From Hymenobacter sp. UV11 (GTDB taxonomy: Bacteria; Bacteroidota; Bacteroidia; Cytophagales; Hymenobacteraceae): a stretch of 64,000 nucleotides of DNA. Where the stretch lies: positions 372,001 through 436,000 of the forward strand of contig NZ_SRII01000007.1 in the NCBI RefSeq assembly GCF_004684095.1, written 5' to 3'. Below, piece after piece: positions 47,631-57,057 of the stretch (within the stretch, counting starts at the first letter, position 1; the number at the start of each line of letters is the position of its first letter). A program made the position numbers and the translations under genes. Under the pieces are notes generated by a model, which made no database searches, was not told where the DNA came from, and saw only the letters and a list, made by a program, of their open reading frames with translations.

Positions 47631-48281
47631 ATGATAATTGAAAAAACTGCCGCCTTTATTGAAGAAAAATTCAAAGAAGAAGGCTCGGGCCACGACTGGC
47701 CCCACATCCGGCGGGTGTGGCTGGTGGCGCGGGCGCTGGCCGCCCAAACCCCCGGCACCGACCTGGAAGTAGCCGAGCTGGCCGCCCTGCTGCACGACAT
47801 TGCCGACTGGAAGTTTCACGGCGGCGACTACGAGGCTGGCCCCCGCGCCGCCCGCGCTTGGCTCTTGAGCCAGCAGGTGCCCGAGGCCACGGTGGCCCGC
47901 GTCGAGCAGGTTATTCGCGAAGTCAGCTTCAAGGGCCTGGGCGTGGAAACGCCCGTGAGCAGCCCCGAGGCGGCCGTGGTGCAGGACGCCGACCGGCTCG
48001 ATGCCATCGGGGCCATTGGGGTAGGTAGGGCCTTTGCCTACGGCGGCCACAAGGGCCGGCCGATGCACGACCCGGCCACGCCGCCCGTGTCGCACGCCGA
48101 TTTTGAACAGTATAAGCAGAGCACCGCGCCCACGCTCAACCACTTCTACGAGAAGCTCTTGCACCTCAAGGACCGTCTGCACACGCCCGCCGCCCGCGCC
48201 CTGGCCGAAGAGCGCCACCAGTTTATGGAGCAATTCGTGGCCCAGTTTCTGCGCGAGTGGGACAGCCTGGACGTGCAGTAG
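47631..48281 (+). CDS. HD-domain hydrolase (YedJ-like)
   Basis: 216 aa. SGHDWPHIRRVWLVARAL gives the first His; AALLHDIADWKF the HD pair; QDADRLDAIGAIGVGRAFAY the final Asp, completing a metal-binding HD site. Related proteins are phosphohydrolases of unknown substrate. Its 3' end carries a GGGGGTAGGG word. Confidence 0.9.
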   Translation: MIIEKTAAFIEEKFKEEGSGHDWPHIRRVWLVARALAAQTPGTDLEVAELAALLHDIADWKFHGGDYEAGPRAARAWLLSQQVPEATVARVEQVIREVSFKGLGVETPVSSPEAAVVQDADRLDAIGAIGVGRAFAYGGHKGRPMHDPATPPVSHADFEQYKQSTAPTLNHFYEKLLHLKDRLHTPAARALAEERHQFMEQFVAQFLREWDSLDVQ

Positions 48282-48364
48282 GGGGGTAGGGCGGGGTTCC
48301 GCCTGCTGCCCCAGGCAATTGCTCATGACAGGGTGGGGTAGGGCCCGCCCGTTACCTTTATCTT

Positions 48365-48628
48365 ATGAACAGGAGTGTATTTTCAACGGCTGGCCGGAGC
48401 CGGATTTACGGGTTGCTGGTGCTGCTGGCAGGCCTCACGCTGGCCGGCTGCCGCACCTGCCCCATCGACTCGTGCCACGCGCGCAAAGCCCACTACCACG
48501 AAGGCGTGAAGTACCGCGCCCGGCCCATCTGGAAGATGCAGTACCCGGCCGTGGGCGAGAAGTACCGCAACCAGCACGACGGTGACAGCAAGCGCAAGCA
48601 GAGCGACCACAGCAAGACGCTGAAATAA
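48365..48628 (+). CDS. Small putative lipoprotein
   Basis: 87 aa; signal peptide and lipobox LAGC (LLVLLAGLTLAGC). The mature part is short and basic (CPIDSCHARKAHYHEGVKY ... KQSDHSKTLK) with two further Cys. I recognise no family, but the size and lipidation resemble many Bacteroidota envelope lipoproteins. GTTACCTTTA at 48351 is near the -7 consensus. Confidence 0.7.
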   Translation: MNRSVFSTAGRSRIYGLLVLLAGLTLAGCRTCPIDSCHARKAHYHEGVKYRARPIWKMQYPAVGEKYRNQHDGDSKRKQSDHSKTLK

Positions 48629-48849
48629 GCTGGCCTCGGCCGCAAAATTCGATATTTCGCTTTTTAATGGGGGTAGGTCGGCGGCAAGGTCGCCCGTCGG
48701 GGGTAGGGCGAGTGGGCGTGCAGAGTGCCGTAGAAGCTAGGAAAACCGGCTTTTTGAGCGTAACTTGCGCACACATATAAGCAGCGGTGGCGGCTGGCGA
48801 ATACTTCCGTATGGGGGCTCGCCGCCGGGCCGCGCTTTTCCTCGAACAA

Positions 48850-48887
48850 TAGCTAACAGCTAGTAGCTGAGAGCTAACAGCTAACCC
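48850..48887. repeat. AGCTAACAGCTAGTAGCT spacer words upstream of gyrA
   Basis: Overlapping words AGCTAACAGC/TAGTAGCT ending 6 nt before the gyrA start. The same words make up the hisD-hisG gap at 63737-63855. Confidence 0.75.
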
Positions 48888-48892
48888 CTAGA

Positions 48893-51490
48893 ATGGCCGA
48901 AGGCGAAAAAATAATCCCGATTAACATCGAAGACGAGATGCGCGGGGCCTACATCGACTACTCGATGTCGGTAATCATCTCGCGGGCGCTGCCCGACGTG
49001 CGCGACGGCCTCAAGCCCGTGCACCGGCGCGTGCTCTATGGCATGAGCGAGCTGGGCGTTTCGTACACTAAAGGGCACAAGAAATCGGCCCGTATCGTGG
49101 GTGAGGTGCTGGGTAAGTACCACCCGCACGGCGACAGCTCGGTGTACGACACCATGGTGCGCATGGCCCAGGACTGGAGCCTGCGCTACCCCCTCGTGGA
49201 TGGCCAGGGTAACTTCGGCTCCGTGGACGGCGACTCGCCGGCCGCCATGCGTTATACCGAGGCCCGCCTCAAGCGCATCGCTGATGAATTATTAGGTGAC
49301 CTGGACAAGGACACGGTAGACTTCCAGCCCAACTTCGACGACTCGCTCGAAGAGCCCAGCGTGCTGCCCGCCAAGTTCCCGAACCTGCTGGTAAACGGCA
49401 CCAGCGGCATTGCCGTGGGCATGGCCACCAACATGGCGCCCCACAACATGACGGAGGTCGTGAACGGCATTATCGCCTACCTAGCTAACCCGGACATTAC
49501 CATCCCGGAGCTGATGGAGCACATCACGGCGCCCGACTTCCCCACGGGCGGCATCATCTACGGCTACGAGGGCGTGAAGCAGGCCTTCGAAACCGGCCGC
49601 GGCCGCATCGTGATGCGGGCCAAGACGCACTTCGAAATCCTGCCCAACGGCAAGGAGCAGATTATCGTGACCGAGATTCCCTACCAGGTGAATAAGGCCT
49701 CGATGATTGAGAAGACGGCCGCGCTCATCAACGACAAGAAAATCGAGGGCATTGCCGCTCTGCGCGACGAAAGCGACCGCGATGGCATGCGCGTGGTGTA
49801 CGAGCTCAAGCGCGACGCCCTGAATACGGTGGTGCTCAACAACTTGTTCAAGTACACGCAGTTGCAAAGCTCGTTCGGCGTCAACAACGTGGCTCTGGTG
49901 AAAGGCCGCCCGATGACGCTGAACCTGCGCGACCTCATCGTGTACTTCGTGGAGCACCGCGAGGAAGTTATCGTGCGCCGCACGCGCTTCGAGCTGGCGG
50001 AGGCGAAAAAGCGGGCCCACATTCTGGAAGGCTTGCTCATCGCCCTCGACCACTTGGACGAGGTGATTAAGCTCATCCGCGAGTCGCGCGACCCTGAGGT
50101 AGCCCGCATGGGTCTTATCGAGCGTTTTGCCCTGAGTGAGGTGCAGGCCCGTGCCATCCTCGACATGCGTTTGCAGCGCCTCACCGGCTTGGAGCGCGAC
50201 AAGCTCGTAGCCGAGTTTGAGGAGCTGATGCGCCTCGTGGACCGCCTGAGCGCCATCCTGGCTTCGCCCGAGGAGCAGCGTGCCCTCATTAAGACTGAGC
50301 TATTGGAGATGCGCGAGCGCTACGGCGATGCCCGCCGCACGAGCATCAACCAGGTGGGTGGCGACTTCTCGATGGAGGACATGATTGCCGACGAGGCCAT
50401 GGTCATCACCGTGAGCCGCGAGGGCTACATCAAGCGCACCAGCCTCGATGAGTACCGTACCCAGGGCAGGGGGGGGGTAGGCGCCCGCGGCGCCGGCTCC
50501 AAGCAGGACGACTTCACGGAGCACCTGTTCGTGGCCACCACCCACGAGTACCTGCTCATCTTCACCGAGCAGGGCCGCATGTTCTGGCTGCGGGTTTATG
50601 AAGTACCCGAAACCGCCAAAACCAGCAAGGGCACGCCGCTGCAAAACCTCATCGACAAGCCCAAGGAAGATTCGGTGCGCTCGGTGCTCAACGTGCGTAA
50701 CCTGCGCTCGCCCGACTACCTGGAAAATACCTTCCTCATGTTCTGCACCGCGCAGGGCACGGTGAAAAAGACGCCGCTGGAGGCCTATTCGCGCCCCCGC
50801 GCCGCCGGTATCAACGCCATTACCATCAACGAGGGCGACCGCCTGCTCGACGTGCAGTTGCTCTCCGGCAATTCACAAGTCCTGCTGGCTTCGCGTTCGG
50901 GCCGGGCTGTTCGCTTTCCCGCCGACAATGCGCGGCCCATGGGCCGTATGGCGGCCGGGGTACGCGGCATTCGTCTGAACGAGGAAGATGCCAGTGATAA
51001 GGTCGTGGGCATGGTGTGCATCGCCGATGTCAGCCAGGAATTGCTGGTGGTGAGTGAAAACGGCTACGGCAAGCGTTCGGCGCTGGAGGAGTACCGCGTT
51101 ACCAAGCGCGGCGGTAAGGGCGTGCGCGCCATGAACCTGACCGAGAAAACCGGTAAGCTAGTAAGCATCCAGGCGGTGAACGATGCCGACGATTTGATGA
51201 TTATCAACCGTTCGGGCCTCACCATTCGCCTGAGTATGAGTGAGCTGCGTACTATCGGTCGCGCTACTCAGGGCGTACGCCTGTTTAAGGTGGCGGCCAA
51301 TGACGAGATTTCGTCGGTGGCCAAAGTAGCCGCTGCGGAGGTCGATGAGGTAGAGCTGGACCCGCTCGCTACCGAGGGGGTAGGCTTTATCGTTACCGAT
51401 GCCGAGCCAGAGGACGAGTTGGCCTTGCTCGATGCGGAGGACGACGACCTCGACCAGTCGGAAGAGGACGCTGCCGACGACCAGGAATAG
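48893..51490 (+). CDS. gyrA: DNA gyrase subunit A
   Basis: 865 aa. RALPDVRDGLKPVHRRVLYG starts the breakage-reunion domain; the active Tyr is in PAAMRYTEARLKR. The quinolone-determining region reads HGDSSVYDTMVRMAQ, keeping Ser and Asp at the positions of E. coli 83 and 87. The C-terminal beta-pinwheel has a GyrA-box form (TKRGGKGVRA). An acidic tail follows. Forms A2B2 with GyrB; introduces negative supercoils. Followed by a clear terminator. Confidence 0.97.
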   Translation: MAEGEKIIPINIEDEMRGAYIDYSMSVIISRALPDVRDGLKPVHRRVLYGMSELGVSYTKGHKKSARIVGEVLGKYHPHGDSSVYDTMVRMAQDWSLRYPLVDGQGNFGSVDGDSPAAMRYTEARLKRIADELLGDLDKDTVDFQPNFDDSLEEPSVLPAKFPNLLVNGTSGIAVGMATNMAPHNMTEVVNGIIAYLANPDITIPELMEHITAPDFPTGGIIYGYEGVKQAFETGRGRIVMRAKTHFEILPNGKEQIIVTEIPYQVNKASMIEKTAALINDKKIEGIAALRDESDRDGMRVVYELKRDALNTVVLNNLFKYTQLQSSFGVNNVALVKGRPMTLNLRDLIVYFVEHREEVIVRRTRFELAEAKKRAHILEGLLIALDHLDEVIKLIRESRDPEVARMGLIERFALSEVQARAILDMRLQRLTGLERDKLVAEFEELMRLVDRLSAILASPEEQRALIKTELLEMRERYGDARRTSINQVGGDFSMEDMIADEAMVITVSREGYIKRTSLDEYRTQGRGGVGARGAGSKQDDFTEHLFVATTHEYLLIFTEQGRMFWLRVYEVPETAKTSKGTPLQNLIDKPKEDSVRSVLNVRNLRSPDYLENTFLMFCTAQGTVKKTPLEAYSRPRAAGINAITINEGDRLLDVQLLSGNSQVLLASRSGRAVRFPADNARPMGRMAAGVRGIRLNEEDASDKVVGMVCIADVSQELLVVSENGYGKRSALEEYRVTKRGGKGVRAMNLTEKTGKLVSIQAVNDADDLMIINRSGLTIRLSMSELRTIGRATQGVRLFKVAANDEISSVAKVAAAEVDEVELDPLATEGVGFIVTDAEPEDELALLDAEDDDLDQSEEDAADDQE

Positions 51491-51508
51491 GCAATTACTA
51501 GTAGGAGA

Positions 51509-51542
51509 GGGGGTAGTCCGTTGGTCGGGCTATCCCCTTTTT
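51509..51542 (+). terminator. gyrA terminator
   Basis: GGGGTAGTCCG, loop TTGGT, CGGGCTATCCCC, then T7. The CCG-TTGGT-CGG tip recurs in the gene-free region at 17.6-17.9 kb. Confidence 0.85.
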
Positions 51543-51666
51543 TAGGTCGACTCCGTGGGCCCTACCCCCCTGCGCCAGCCCAACCAGCCCCCGCATCCCA
51601 TCGTAAAGATGAAAATGGGCGTGCTGCCTTTCTCGTTCACTCTCCTAACTATTTGCCGGGCGGGCG

Positions 51667-51674
51667 TAGCTTTG
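51667..51674 (+). promoter_or_regulatory. -7 box of the TPR gene
   Basis: TAGCTTTG, 38 nt before the start codon; no good -33 match. Confidence 0.55.
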
Positions 51675-51712
51675 TCCCGTCAACATTTTTCTTCTTTCCC
51701 TCCCATTTCACC

Positions 51713-52909
51713 ATGAGCAACTCCTTTCTGAAGCTAGCCGTTGCCGCTGCTCTCACGGCTACCGTTGGCCTGGCCACGCCGGCCCTGGCCCAGAATTCGG
51801 CGGTTACCAACGCCATTCTCAGCCAAAAAGCTGGCCAAATGGACAAGGCCCTGACCAGCATCAACGAGGCCATCGCCAACGACAAAACCAAGGACAAAGC
51901 CAAAACCTGGTTTACGCGCGGCGAAATCTACAACCAGCTGCTGGACCCCAATACCCAGGCGCTGTTTGCCAAATACACCAAAGACATGCAGCCCGGTGAG
52001 CCCCTGCAGAAAGCCACCGAGTCTTACAACAAGGCGTTACAGCTCGATGGCCCAGCCGGTGAGTTCGGCAAGCAGGTGCCCGCACGCCTCCAGAACCTGT
52101 ACGGAATGGCTTTTAACGAAGGCGTTAAAAACTACAACGACAAGAACTACGACAAGGCCATTGCCAGCTACAAGTTGGCTTCGCAGTTGAATCCGACCGA
52201 CACAACGGCCGTCCTGTACGGGGCCTACGCCATGGAAGCCAAGCAGGATTTCGCGGGTGCCAAAAGCAGCTACAACCAGCTGCTGGGCATGGATGTGTAC
52301 AAGACCAAGCCCGCGCCGGTATCGGTCTACACGCGTTTGCTGCAAATCGCGCGGCAGGAAAACAACCCAGCCGAGGCACAGAAAGTCCTGAAGGAAGCCC
52401 TGGTGGCGTATCCTAATAACAAGACCTTCCTCATCGAAGACCTCAACGCCTCTATGACCGGCGGCAACAGCGAGGCGGCGTTGGAGAAAATCAACAAAAC
52501 CATCGCGGCTGACCCCACCAACGCCAACCTATATGCCGTTCGAGGCTCGCTCTACGACACGCAGAAGAAAAACGACCTCGCGCAGGCCGACTATAAGAAG
52601 GCAATTGAGCTGGACCCGAACAACTTTGATGCGCAGTTCAACATGGGCATCTACAACTTCAACCAGGCCGCCAACCTTTACACGAAGGCCAGCAAGCTGG
52701 ACCTGAAAACGTATCAGACGAAAGGCAAGCCGCTGGAGGTTCAGGGCAAGAAGTATTTTGAATCATCCGTACCGTATTTCGAGAAGGCACTGGAAATCCA
52801 GCCCAATGATGCCGGTAGCCTCAGCGCGCTGCAAAAAGTATACTTCCGCTTGGGCCGCAATGCCGACTCCAAGCGCATGGAAGACCGGCTGCAAGCGCTG
52901 AAGAAGTAG
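51713..52909 (+). CDS. Exported TPR-repeat protein
   Basis: 398 aa from MSNSFLKLAVAAALTATVGL (signal peptide ending PALAQ). At least five TPR-like units follow: AKTWFTRGEIYNQLLD, YDKAIASYKLASQLNPTD, ANLYAVRGSLYDTQKKND, ADYKKAIELDPNNFDAQFN and FEKALEIQPNDAGSLSAL. Such periplasmic scaffolds often assist envelope complexes or gliding/secretion; the partner is unknown. A longer upstream frame exists but crosses the promoter. Confidence 0.88.
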   Translation: MSNSFLKLAVAAALTATVGLATPALAQNSAVTNAILSQKAGQMDKALTSINEAIANDKTKDKAKTWFTRGEIYNQLLDPNTQALFAKYTKDMQPGEPLQKATESYNKALQLDGPAGEFGKQVPARLQNLYGMAFNEGVKNYNDKNYDKAIASYKLASQLNPTDTTAVLYGAYAMEAKQDFAGAKSSYNQLLGMDVYKTKPAPVSVYTRLLQIARQENNPAEAQKVLKEALVAYPNNKTFLIEDLNASMTGGNSEAALEKINKTIAADPTNANLYAVRGSLYDTQKKNDLAQADYKKAIELDPNNFDAQFNMGIYNFNQAANLYTKASKLDLKTYQTKGKPLEVQGKKYFESSVPYFEKALEIQPNDAGSLSALQKVYFRLGRNADSKRMEDRLQALKK

Positions 52910-52933
52910 TCGTTTCAAGAAAACGCAGCCAAT

Positions 52934-52973
52934 AAAAAGCTACCCCGCCTTACGTGGCTGGGGTGGCTTTTTT
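52934..52973 (+). terminator. Terminator of the TPR gene
   Basis: AAAGCTACCCCGCC pairs with GGCTGGGGTGGCTTT with mismatches, followed by T6. Confidence 0.75.
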
Positions 52974-53706
52974 AGTTTGTGGGGGAGGGTAGGCAACGTA
53001 TTTAAGAGAGGTGGAAGGATGATTTCAAAACTCTGTTTAACATAATATAAATTATAAGACAAATAAGTCAGCTTAATCCTAAGCACCTAAGCAAGCTATT
53101 CGTAGGCACTTTGCCATTGTATGCGCCTGATTTGACCCCGCTAGTTTAACTTGATTAATTAGGTTTAGGAAGGCGACTAAGGGAACAGTCACTCGGTATG
53201 TATTGGTAATCGAAAAAGCAGGAGTGCTCACCAAACTTGTATCGCTTATTAGATGGCAGCTAAAAACTGCCTGGAGTGCTGTAGCCAAGAAACTGTTTTA
53301 CTCAGCAGTGCTTATCTCATTTTTGCCTCCCAGTATCTTTTTTGACTTTACTTGGCTGTGACTAACATTAGGCTGCTGTTGCAATAAATAGTGTCAAGAA
53401 AATTTGCTGTTATTAGTTAAAATGCACGTAAATTTTTTGTCAGGGTGAGCAGCGCGCAGCAAGTGCCCTAGACACCCAGGCAGTCGTTTGTCTGCCGTTT
53501 AGTTGCGCTCTTAATAACAAAGGATTTACCTAAGGTCTATTTGGGGGAGACTTATACGCTGGTCACTTAAAGCTTCAACAGTAACTCAGTAGTAGTCTGA
53601 AATGTGTTTTAAGTAAGGTCTGACTCTCCCCTACTAAGCGGCTATTAATGGATTGGTATAAAATTTAAGTCACCAAGCATAGCAATGAGGCTTATACAAT
53701 AATACT

Positions 53707-53763
53707 ATAAAGTATAAAAAAGTACAAAATAAACATTTTAATTTGTACTTTTTTATACTTTAT
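53707..53763. promoter_or_regulatory. 22-bp perfect inverted repeat upstream of the 345-aa gene
   Basis: Arms 53707-53728 and 53742-53763 around a 13-nt centre, composed of TATAAAAAAGTAC-type sequence. The right arm reaches the -33 position of the promoter, so a bound protein would block transcription. Confidence 0.8.
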
Positions 53764-53792
53764 TGTTTATATTTATACTTGCCTTACCTTTG
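53762..53792 (+). promoter_or_regulatory. Promoter of the 345-aa gene
   Basis: ATTG (53762-53765), 19-nt spacer, TACCTTTG (53785-53792); the -7 box is a full consensus match. Confidence 0.7.
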
Positions 53793-53818
53793 TACTTAGA
53801 CTTAATTACCATCTCCTT

Positions 53819-54856
53819 ATGCCTAAGTTGATTGATTACCCCCGAACCAGCTACAGTGGTGCCTGGGAAGTAGCCGAAGTAGTAGATGATACTGGGGGAA
53901 AGTGCGCATTGGAAACCTGCGCCCGGAAGCTAAACCGCAAGGTAAGCGGCTCTTTTAAAGCCATTGTAGGCTCTGCCGTGAAGTTTGGGCTACTCACCAG
54001 CAAGCGGGAAGTGCTGACCACCACTACGCTGTTTCGCCGCATTAAGCATGCTTACGACAAGCAGGAGGAACTGCTGTTTCACCGGGAAGCTTTTCTGACT
54101 CCACCCCTGTTTACGCAGCTCTGCCGCAAGTTTCGCTCCCGTGAGCTACCAGTTGCCATGCTCGACGTCTTACTAATACGCGAGTTCGACGTAGAGGAGA
54201 TAAACGCGCAGGGCGTCTCCAAAGCCTTCGTAGACGGGGCCCGCATGGTAAACCTGCTCGACGAAAACAACGTGATAGCTGATATCGACCAGTTGGCGGC
54301 CCAACAAGCCCCCCGACGCGAGCTAGCCAACCCCATCCCGTCACCTAATGTATTCCGGCAAATGCCCCCCGCCAGAGCCACCACCAATACCCCAGTTACG
54401 GACAGCGACGAAGAAGAAGAACTGACAGAAGAAGAGGAATCACCAGTTTCTACAGACGCTGCTGAAACCCCCTCGCGGCCGGAAAGGCCCATCCCGAGGC
54501 CCCGGCCGGCCCCGGCGACTACGACCGATGCCATCGCCAATCTCTTTGGCTTCACTGGCACCGACGCGCGCGCCCTTCCTTCTACGCCGACTGCCCCACC
54601 AAACTCCCCCTACCAAGCACCTCCTACTCCCGGGTCCACGCCACCCGCTACAACTAGTCCTACGCCAACACAGGCTGCCACCACGCAGCGGGCACCATTA
54701 CCCATTGTCTCTATCACTCCCCCGGCCAACCAGATTCTTTTTCGTGTAGAGCTGACCGGCCCTGGTATTAATACACAACTCGATGTGACAGAAATAGAAG
54801 ACCTGAGCCTCATTCGCGCGTTACTGGATAAAATAGAACGGCAGCTTAGAAAATAA
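53819..54856 (+). CDS. Unknown 345-aa protein with possible winged-helix N-terminus
   Basis: Residues 10-160 are compact alpha-helical: GAWEVAEVVDDTGGKCALET, SGSFKAIVGSAVKFGLLTSK and SKAFVDGARMVNLLDENNVI look like two winged-helix units, similar in style to DUF5343. A Pro/Thr/Ser/Glu-rich disordered linker (about 175-300) leads to a conserved-looking C-terminal strand-helix unit (QILFRVELTGPGINTQLDVT ... LLDKIERQLRK). It may be a DNA-binding regulator acting on its own upstream palindrome. The surrounding AT-rich DNA suggests acquisition. Confidence 0.65.
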   Translation: MPKLIDYPRTSYSGAWEVAEVVDDTGGKCALETCARKLNRKVSGSFKAIVGSAVKFGLLTSKREVLTTTTLFRRIKHAYDKQEELLFHREAFLTPPLFTQLCRKFRSRELPVAMLDVLLIREFDVEEINAQGVSKAFVDGARMVNLLDENNVIADIDQLAAQQAPRRELANPIPSPNVFRQMPPARATTNTPVTDSDEEEELTEEEESPVSTDAAETPSRPERPIPRPRPAPATTTDAIANLFGFTGTDARALPSTPTAPPNSPYQAPPTPGSTPPATTSPTPTQAATTQRAPLPIVSITPPANQILFRVELTGPGINTQLDVTEIEDLSLIRALLDKIERQLRK

Positions 54857-54910
54857 CTTACTGAGCAGCAGCAGGCTCACTCTCTATCTATTAATTATGT
54901 TAAATAGAAT

Positions 54911-54986
54911 AGCGTTTAGCCAAGTATTCGCCTAAACGCTAAGCGGCCCGGCCAAACTGAATTGGCCAGACCGCTTAGCGTTTTTT
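54911..54986. terminator. Terminator with a competing upstream arm
   Basis: AAACGCTAAGCGG (54934-54946) pairs with CCGCTTAGCGTTT (54971-54983), then T run: a strong terminator between convergent units. AGCGTTTAG (54911-54919) can instead pair with CTAAACGCT (54932-54940), which would prevent the terminator stem, as in an attenuator. Confidence 0.75.
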
Positions 54987-55018
54987 ACTACGTTGGATAA
55001 TGTAGCGGCAAGTGGCTG

Positions 55019-55708
55019 CTACTCGGGCAACGGCCGGCGCTGCCCGGCCCCGATAGTTTGGTGGCGCTGGCGTAGCACGGCCAACATCTCGTCGAGCGAG
55101 GAACCACTGACCCGTAGCAAGACCAGCAAGTGGTAGACTAAATCGGCCGCCTCACCGGCCAGGCCAACGCGGTTGCCCGCCATCGCATCGATAACGGTTT
55201 CGACGGCCTCCTCCCCTACTTTTTGCGCAATCCGGACCAAGCCCTTTTCAAACAGGCGAACGGTATAAGAGCCCGGCTCTTCCTGCGGAAACTGGTGCCG
55301 ACGCTCGATAAGACGGTCTAGCTCGGCCAGGAAACCAACCGGGGGGGTAGGCAACGCGGCAGCACTGGTGGCCCCTACCTCCTCCCCACTGATGGGTAAG
55401 GCCTCGAAGCAGCTGGTGGTGCCCCGGTGGCAGGTGGGGCCATCGGGGCGAGCCAGCACTAATACCGTGTCCTGGTCGCAGTCGAGGTGCAGGCTTACTA
55501 CCTGCAGGAAGTTGCCACTGGTTTCGCCCTTGGTCCAGAGGCGCTGCTTGGAGCGCGAAAAAAACGTGACCCGGCCCTCGGCCTGGGTACGCTGCCAGGC
55601 TTCGGCATTAAAGTAGCCCAGCATGAGCACCTGGCCCGTGGCCGCATCCTGCACAATGGCGGGAATAAGCTGGTCGGGCATTTTGTGAAAATCTAACTCC
55701 GTATTCAT
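55019..55708 (-). CDS. hisIE: Bifunctional PR-AMP cyclohydrolase / PR-ATP pyrophosphatase
   Basis: 229 aa, histidine steps 2 and 3. The HisI part (1-115) has zinc and magnesium ligands in HLDCDQDTVLVLARPDGPTC and HRGTTSCFE. The HisE part (about 130-225) has the MazG-like EKVGEEAVETVIDAM and GEAADLVYHLLVLL. ATG at MNTELDFHKM fits the family; the frame extends upstream without support. Last gene of the leftward his operon, ending near a strong terminator. Confidence 0.95.
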   Translation of the reverse strand: MNTELDFHKMPDQLIPAIVQDAATGQVLMLGYFNAEAWQRTQAEGRVTFFSRSKQRLWTKGETSGNFLQVVSLHLDCDQDTVLVLARPDGPTCHRGTTSCFEALPISGEEVGATSAAALPTPPVGFLAELDRLIERRHQFPQEEPGSYTVRLFEKGLVRIAQKVGEEAVETVIDAMAGNRVGLAGEAADLVYHLLVLLRVSGSSLDEMLAVLRQRHQTIGAGQRRPLPE

Positions 55709-55780
55709 TTGGAAAGGCAAAGCGGCGGGCAAAAGCCGCCGGTAAGAGAATAAACGATGAGCCAGCCGGCTTTGGCGGGC

Positions 55781-56188
55781 TCAGGCAGTGGGCATGAGCT
55801 TGGGTTGCAGCAAGTCCCAAAGGTTGCCGTAGAGGTCGGCAAAGACGGCCACCGTGGCGTAAACTTCCTCACGGGGCGTTTCCTGAAACTGCACGCCCTG
55901 CGCCAGCAGCCGGTGGTAGTCGCGCCAGAAATCGTCGGTTGTCAGAAATAAGAATACCCGGCCGCCGGTCTGGTTGCCCACGTAGCGCAGCTGCTCGGGG
56001 CCGTCGGCCTGGGCCAGCAGCAGAGCACTCCCCCCCCCGGCGCCTGGCGGGGCCACCAATACCCAACGCTTACCGTCGGCCAGGGGCGTATCGGCCACCA
56101 GCCGGAAGCCCAGCTGCTGGGTATAAAAGTGAAGGGCCTCGTCGTAGTCGCGCACGACCAGAGCCACGTGGGCTACCTGCTGCTGCAT
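55781..56188 (-). CDS. VOC-family (glyoxalase-like) protein
   Basis: 135 aa, two beta-alpha-beta-beta units. VAHVALVVRDYDEALHFYTQ has the first metal His; YATVAVFADLYGNLWDLLQP ends with the usual GNLWDL motif. Members include metal-dependent lyases, dioxygenases and resistance proteins; the substrate is unknown. It sits in the his operon between hisF and hisIE and has no known part in histidine synthesis. Confidence 0.88.
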   Translation of the reverse strand: MQQQVAHVALVVRDYDEALHFYTQQLGFRLVADTPLADGKRWVLVAPPGAGGGSALLLAQADGPEQLRYVGNQTGGRVFLFLTTDDFWRDYHRLLAQGVQFQETPREEVYATVAVFADLYGNLWDLLQPKLMPTA

Positions 56189-56222
56189 AAATTAAAGAGT
56201 AAAGTGCGGTGGAAAAATTCCC

Positions 56223-57008
56223 CTACCCCACCGGGCGCATGGCCACGCCCTCGGTCAGGAGGTAATTTTTGAGGCCGGCCACCGAGAGGTCACCAAAGTG
56301 AAAAACGCTGGCCGCCAGCGCGGCCTCGGCCCCGCCGGGCAGCAGCACATCGCGGAAGTGCGCGGCCACCCCGGCCCCGCCCGAGGCGATAACCGGGATG
56401 CCTACCCCCGCCGCCACACCCCGCGTGAGGCCCAGGGCGTAGCCGTCGCGGGTGCCGTCGTGGCTCATACTGGTGAGCAGAATTTCGCCCGCGCCGCGCT
56501 CGGCGGCCTCGCGGCACCAGGCCAGGGCCTCACGGCCGGCGGGGTGGCGGCCGCCGTGGGTGAACACCTCCCAGGCTTCGTCGGCCGCCGTGGCGGGCGC
56601 TTCGGTGGTCTGGCGGGCATCTACGGCCACCACGATGGCCTGCGAGCCAAAGCGCCGGGCCAGCTCGTCGATGAGGCCGGGCTCGCGCAGCACCGAGGAG
56701 TTGAGGCTGACCTTGTCGGCCCCACTCAGCAGCAGGGCCTCCACATCGGCCACCGCCCCGATGCCCCCGCCCACGGTGAAGGGAATATTGACCTCGCGGG
56801 CCACGTTGCGCACCAGCTCGATGAGGGTGCGGCGCTTCTCCACGGTGGCCGTGATATCGAGCAGCACCAGCTCGTCGATGCCCTCCTGAGCGTAGCGCGC
56901 GGCCAGGGCCACGGGGTCGCCGGCGTCGCGCAGATTTACGAAGTTGGTGCCCTTCACGGTGCGGCCGTTCTGCACGTCGAGGCAGGCAATGAGGCGTTTG
57001 GTAAGCAT
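56223..57008 (-). CDS. hisF: Imidazole glycerol phosphate synthase, cyclase subunit
   Basis: 261 aa TIM barrel. MLTKRLIACLDVQNGRTVKG has the first catalytic Asp, QAIVVAVDARQ the second; FTVGGGIGAVADVEALLLSG is a phosphate-binding loop, and VIASGGAGVAAHFRDVLLPG the other. Works with HisH to make IGP and AICAR. The ATG is the family start; the longer open frame upstream is spacer. Confidence 0.96.
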   Translation of the reverse strand: MLTKRLIACLDVQNGRTVKGTNFVNLRDAGDPVALAARYAQEGIDELVLLDITATVEKRRTLIELVRNVAREVNIPFTVGGGIGAVADVEALLLSGADKVSLNSSVLREPGLIDELARRFGSQAIVVAVDARQTTEAPATAADEAWEVFTHGGRHPAGREALAWCREAAERGAGEILLTSMSHDGTRDGYALGLTRGVAAGVGIPVIASGGAGVAAHFRDVLLPGGAEAALAASVFHFGDLSVAGLKNYLLTEGVAMRPVG

Positions 57009-57057
57009 ACGAATAAGGTGCGAAATGGAGAGGTAAAGCGGGACCACTGCGCAGCAG

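Larger units (their letters stand above)
52974..53818. other. AT-rich gene-poor region
   Basis: About 845 bases, distinctly lower in GC than the surrounding chromosome. Only a weak leftward frame at 53079-53288 (69 codons, no family). The right end holds a 22-bp palindrome and a promoter for the 345-aa gene. Probably a remnant or landing zone of acquired DNA. Confidence 0.5.

Noticed and set aside
48893..51490. Quinolone resistance change in GyrA
   Set aside because: The Ser and Asp of the determining region are both the usual sensitive residues.
53079..53288. Leftward 69-codon frame in AT-rich DNA
   Set aside because: No motif, no promoter or neighbour support; length is within chance for AT-rich sequence.
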